From: Acanthochlamys bracteata
Lineage: Eukaryota; Streptophyta; Magnoliopsida; Pandanales; Velloziaceae
Assembly: GCA_019914995.1 (NCBI GenBank)
Contig: CM034126.1
Span: 1,245,001-1,309,000 of the forward strand
Length of the DNA: 64,000 bases
Reading direction: 5' to 3'
Below the pieces are notes generated by a model that worked only from the letters and a program-made list of their open reading frames with translations, had not been told where the DNA came from and searched no databases. Positions 62,271-64,000 of this stretch are shown piece by piece. Made by a program: the position numbers and the translations under genes. Every line of letters starts with the position of its first letter. Position 1 is the stretch's first letter.

Positions 62271-62878
62271 TTAAAATTAGTAAAGCAAAACATTTTATGT
62301 TTATACAGTTTGTTAATTTGTTAAAAAAACGCAAATGAATGAATAGAAACGGAGAACAATTGATAAATACGCCCCTTTTTGTTTTATATTTATATATTTT
62401 GTCATAAATTCCACAATCTCATATAAGATCTATTCGATAATTTATTCTTCATTGAATTAATTTACATTATAATACTCAAAATATTTTAAGATAGTAGTAT
62501 AAATAACTTTAATATAGATTTTGTAATACACAAATGGTACATTGTAAATTTTATAATTTTAAGTCAAGTAAAATTTCCTGGATTTGTGGAAGCATAACTC
62601 CTATAAGTATTATAAATTTTAGTATTATTCTACAAGAAAGACTTTTTTATGACAAAAGGCCCATTAAGACGTTAGCTTACGTCGTCTTACACTTTGGGCC
62701 ACTGGCCCAAGTTGATGACAAAACGCGTTCGTGTCATTTTTCTTCTACACCTATACCCGTTTTTGTAAAGCAAGCTACACATACCCGCTCTGCTCCACTT
62801 TCCCCGCTTCTTTCTTCAACGCCGCAGATTAACACTCTCAGTCACACCGCCGTCCGTTGCCGCCGTGTTAACAATCTC
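62271..62878 (+). promoter_or_regulatory. 3' region of BAM3 and promoter of the next gene
   Basis: To about 62400, the 3' end of BAM3. From 62658 the DNA changes to GGCCCATTAAGACG, GGGCCACTGGCCCAAG, site II-like motifs of housekeeping genes, and then a CT-rich leader (62730-62860). Confidence 0.45.
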
Positions 62879-63130
62879 ATGTCCCACCGTCGATCAGGTA
62901 ACTCCACCCTCTTTATGCACTGCTCTTTCTTCTGCTTCTAATTCTGCGTATAATTTGATTTGTTGCATTTTTTTTCTTTCTTCGTCTGAAACAGTTTGGG
63001 TTAAACCCTTGCCACCTATAAGTTCCCCGGCGAGAGAGAAGTTGATGAGTAAAGGGCAAACGAAAGTCGCCGCAACTCTGCCCCTCTACCGTGTTCGTCT
63101 CCAACATTTCTACTGCTCACTAATGGTGAT
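62879..63130 (+). CDS. Possible 5' end of an unidentified gene (two short exons, continues right)
   Basis: ATG 62879 starts MSHRRS, followed by a donor after 62897. An acceptor after 62994 continues in frame as VWVKPLPPISSPAREKLMSK and then GQTKVAATLPLYRVRLQHF. A strong donor (GTAAGT) follows base 63130; without splicing there it would stop two bases later, giving a 52-residue product. Another exon-like piece may be at about 63263-63300 (CTTCATGAGGACCTTTGCTT, then GGTAAGG). The family is not recognised. It may be a real gene running out of the window or a short non-coding leader. Confidence 0.4.
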
Positions 63131-64000
63131 GTAAGTTTCCCTGCAGCGAATTCTTATAGGAAGACTGGTTCTTGCAACTTTTCAGTTGTTTAGTTGTATT
63201 ATTAGTTTCTTAAACATTTTTTAATATTTTACGGTGATTCTTTTTCTTTTTTGCTTTTGGAGGTCTTCATGAGGACCTTTGCTTCACTGTCACACCCAAG
63301 GGTAAGGTGTTTATTTGATGACAGTAAAGCTATGAATTTTAATGAATTTTGCTACAATTCCACTTTCTGAAACATGAGAAGCTACATCATGCTAGCTTAA
63401 GTTTGTTACTTCAGTGCATTCTCTTTGTTTTCGTTTTGATTTCATTGCCAGAAAAATACTCTATATGTGCAAGCTGATGGTGTTTAAGTTTGCCCCTTGT
63501 TATTTATTTTTTTAAAATAGTATGTTCTTATTGGTTTGAGCTGCAACTGATTAACTTCATTGGGTTTCCCTTGTGTGACTTAAATGAATATTGAGCCCAA
63601 TTTTCGTACTCAGTCTTTTCAGTTAATTCACGGTAAATGATACGATGAGTTCTTTCTCCCCTGAATTATATTTGTATCGGCAGAAAGGATGATGAGAAAT
63701 TGTGTTAAAGAACAAGTAGTGTGAGGCTTTTTTAGAGCCATGTAGTAGACATAGACACTGCCACTGCATTCTTGAAATTTCTTCTATGTTGTTACTTCTC
63801 AAGTTAATTCAGAGTTAAGGGGTTGTTTCGGAGTGCTTTAAATAAGAAGGTTTTTTGAAAAAGAGCTTAGTTTGGAGCTTTTTGAAAATGATTTGATTTT
63901 TTTGACCTAGAAAATTTAAATAAAACTTCTACATATAAAGATTCTACGACATACAGTTTATCTGTACTTTTTGAATTAAAATTTTTTAAATACTGTAGAA
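63131..64000 (+). other. Probable intron or intergenic DNA at right edge, with a transposon end
   Basis: No further exon is secure. From about 63822 the sequence GGGGTTGTTTCGGAGTGCTT and AT-rich DNA after it look like the left end of another TIR element that continues outside the window. Confidence 0.35.

Overview
This window is nuclear DNA from a flowering plant, most likely a eudicot and perhaps woody (the last point is a guess). Every recognisable gene is a plant nuclear gene with GT-AG introns, and the intergenic DNA is very AT-rich and full of short non-autonomous transposon copies. No bacterial, organellar or viral gene block is present, and I saw no rRNA, tRNA or CRISPR array.

Layout. 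(1) 1-4904, minus: the 5' half of LON2, the peroxisomal Lon protease, eight exons visible, running off the left edge. (2) 5-12.6 kb: AT-rich intergenic DNA with MITE-like repeats and one unexplained GC-richer island. (3) 12671-14037, minus: a four-exon BOI-related RING E3 ligase gene whose conserved N-terminal exon has an in-frame TGA at codon 8. (4) 14.3-21.9 kb: intergenic DNA with more repeats. (5) 21886-26492: a decayed Ty1/copia LTR retrotransposon, minus orientation. (6) 28318-32531: a candidate TIR element holding fragments of two unrelated host genes, a PIG3-like quinone oxidoreductase and NAC-beta/BTF3, fused in one exon, with a TATA box and a spliced leader-like exon at one end. (7) 35.1-50.4 kb, plus: an array of six FCS-like zinc finger (FLZ) loci. 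Three have the usual intron inside the zinc finger; three between them are intronless, and one of those is degenerate. (8) 51.4-54.3 kb, plus: a composite pseudogene with the 5' end of a MUSTANG-like (MULE-derived, PB1) gene followed by C-terminal exons of a VPS13-like lipid-transfer protein. (9) 55077-58296, plus: an intact eight-exon EndoU endoribonuclease gene. (10) 60012-62270, plus: an intact four-exon plastid beta-amylase gene, BAM3-like. (11) 62.6-64 kb: the probable 5' end of an unidentified plus-strand gene.

Function. The intact genes do not form a pathway. Two links are worth noting: FLZ proteins are known adaptors of the SnRK1 energy-sensing kinase, and BAM3 degrades leaf starch, so both concern carbon status, but their proximity is probably chance. 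The most unusual content is the mixed FLZ array and two separate loci (28-32.5 kb and 51.4-54.3 kb) where pieces of unrelated genes, introns kept, are joined. That pattern points to DNA-level capture or rearrangement rather than retroposition.

Exon boundaries were placed by hand from splice consensus, frame and remembered family sequences. No database search was run.
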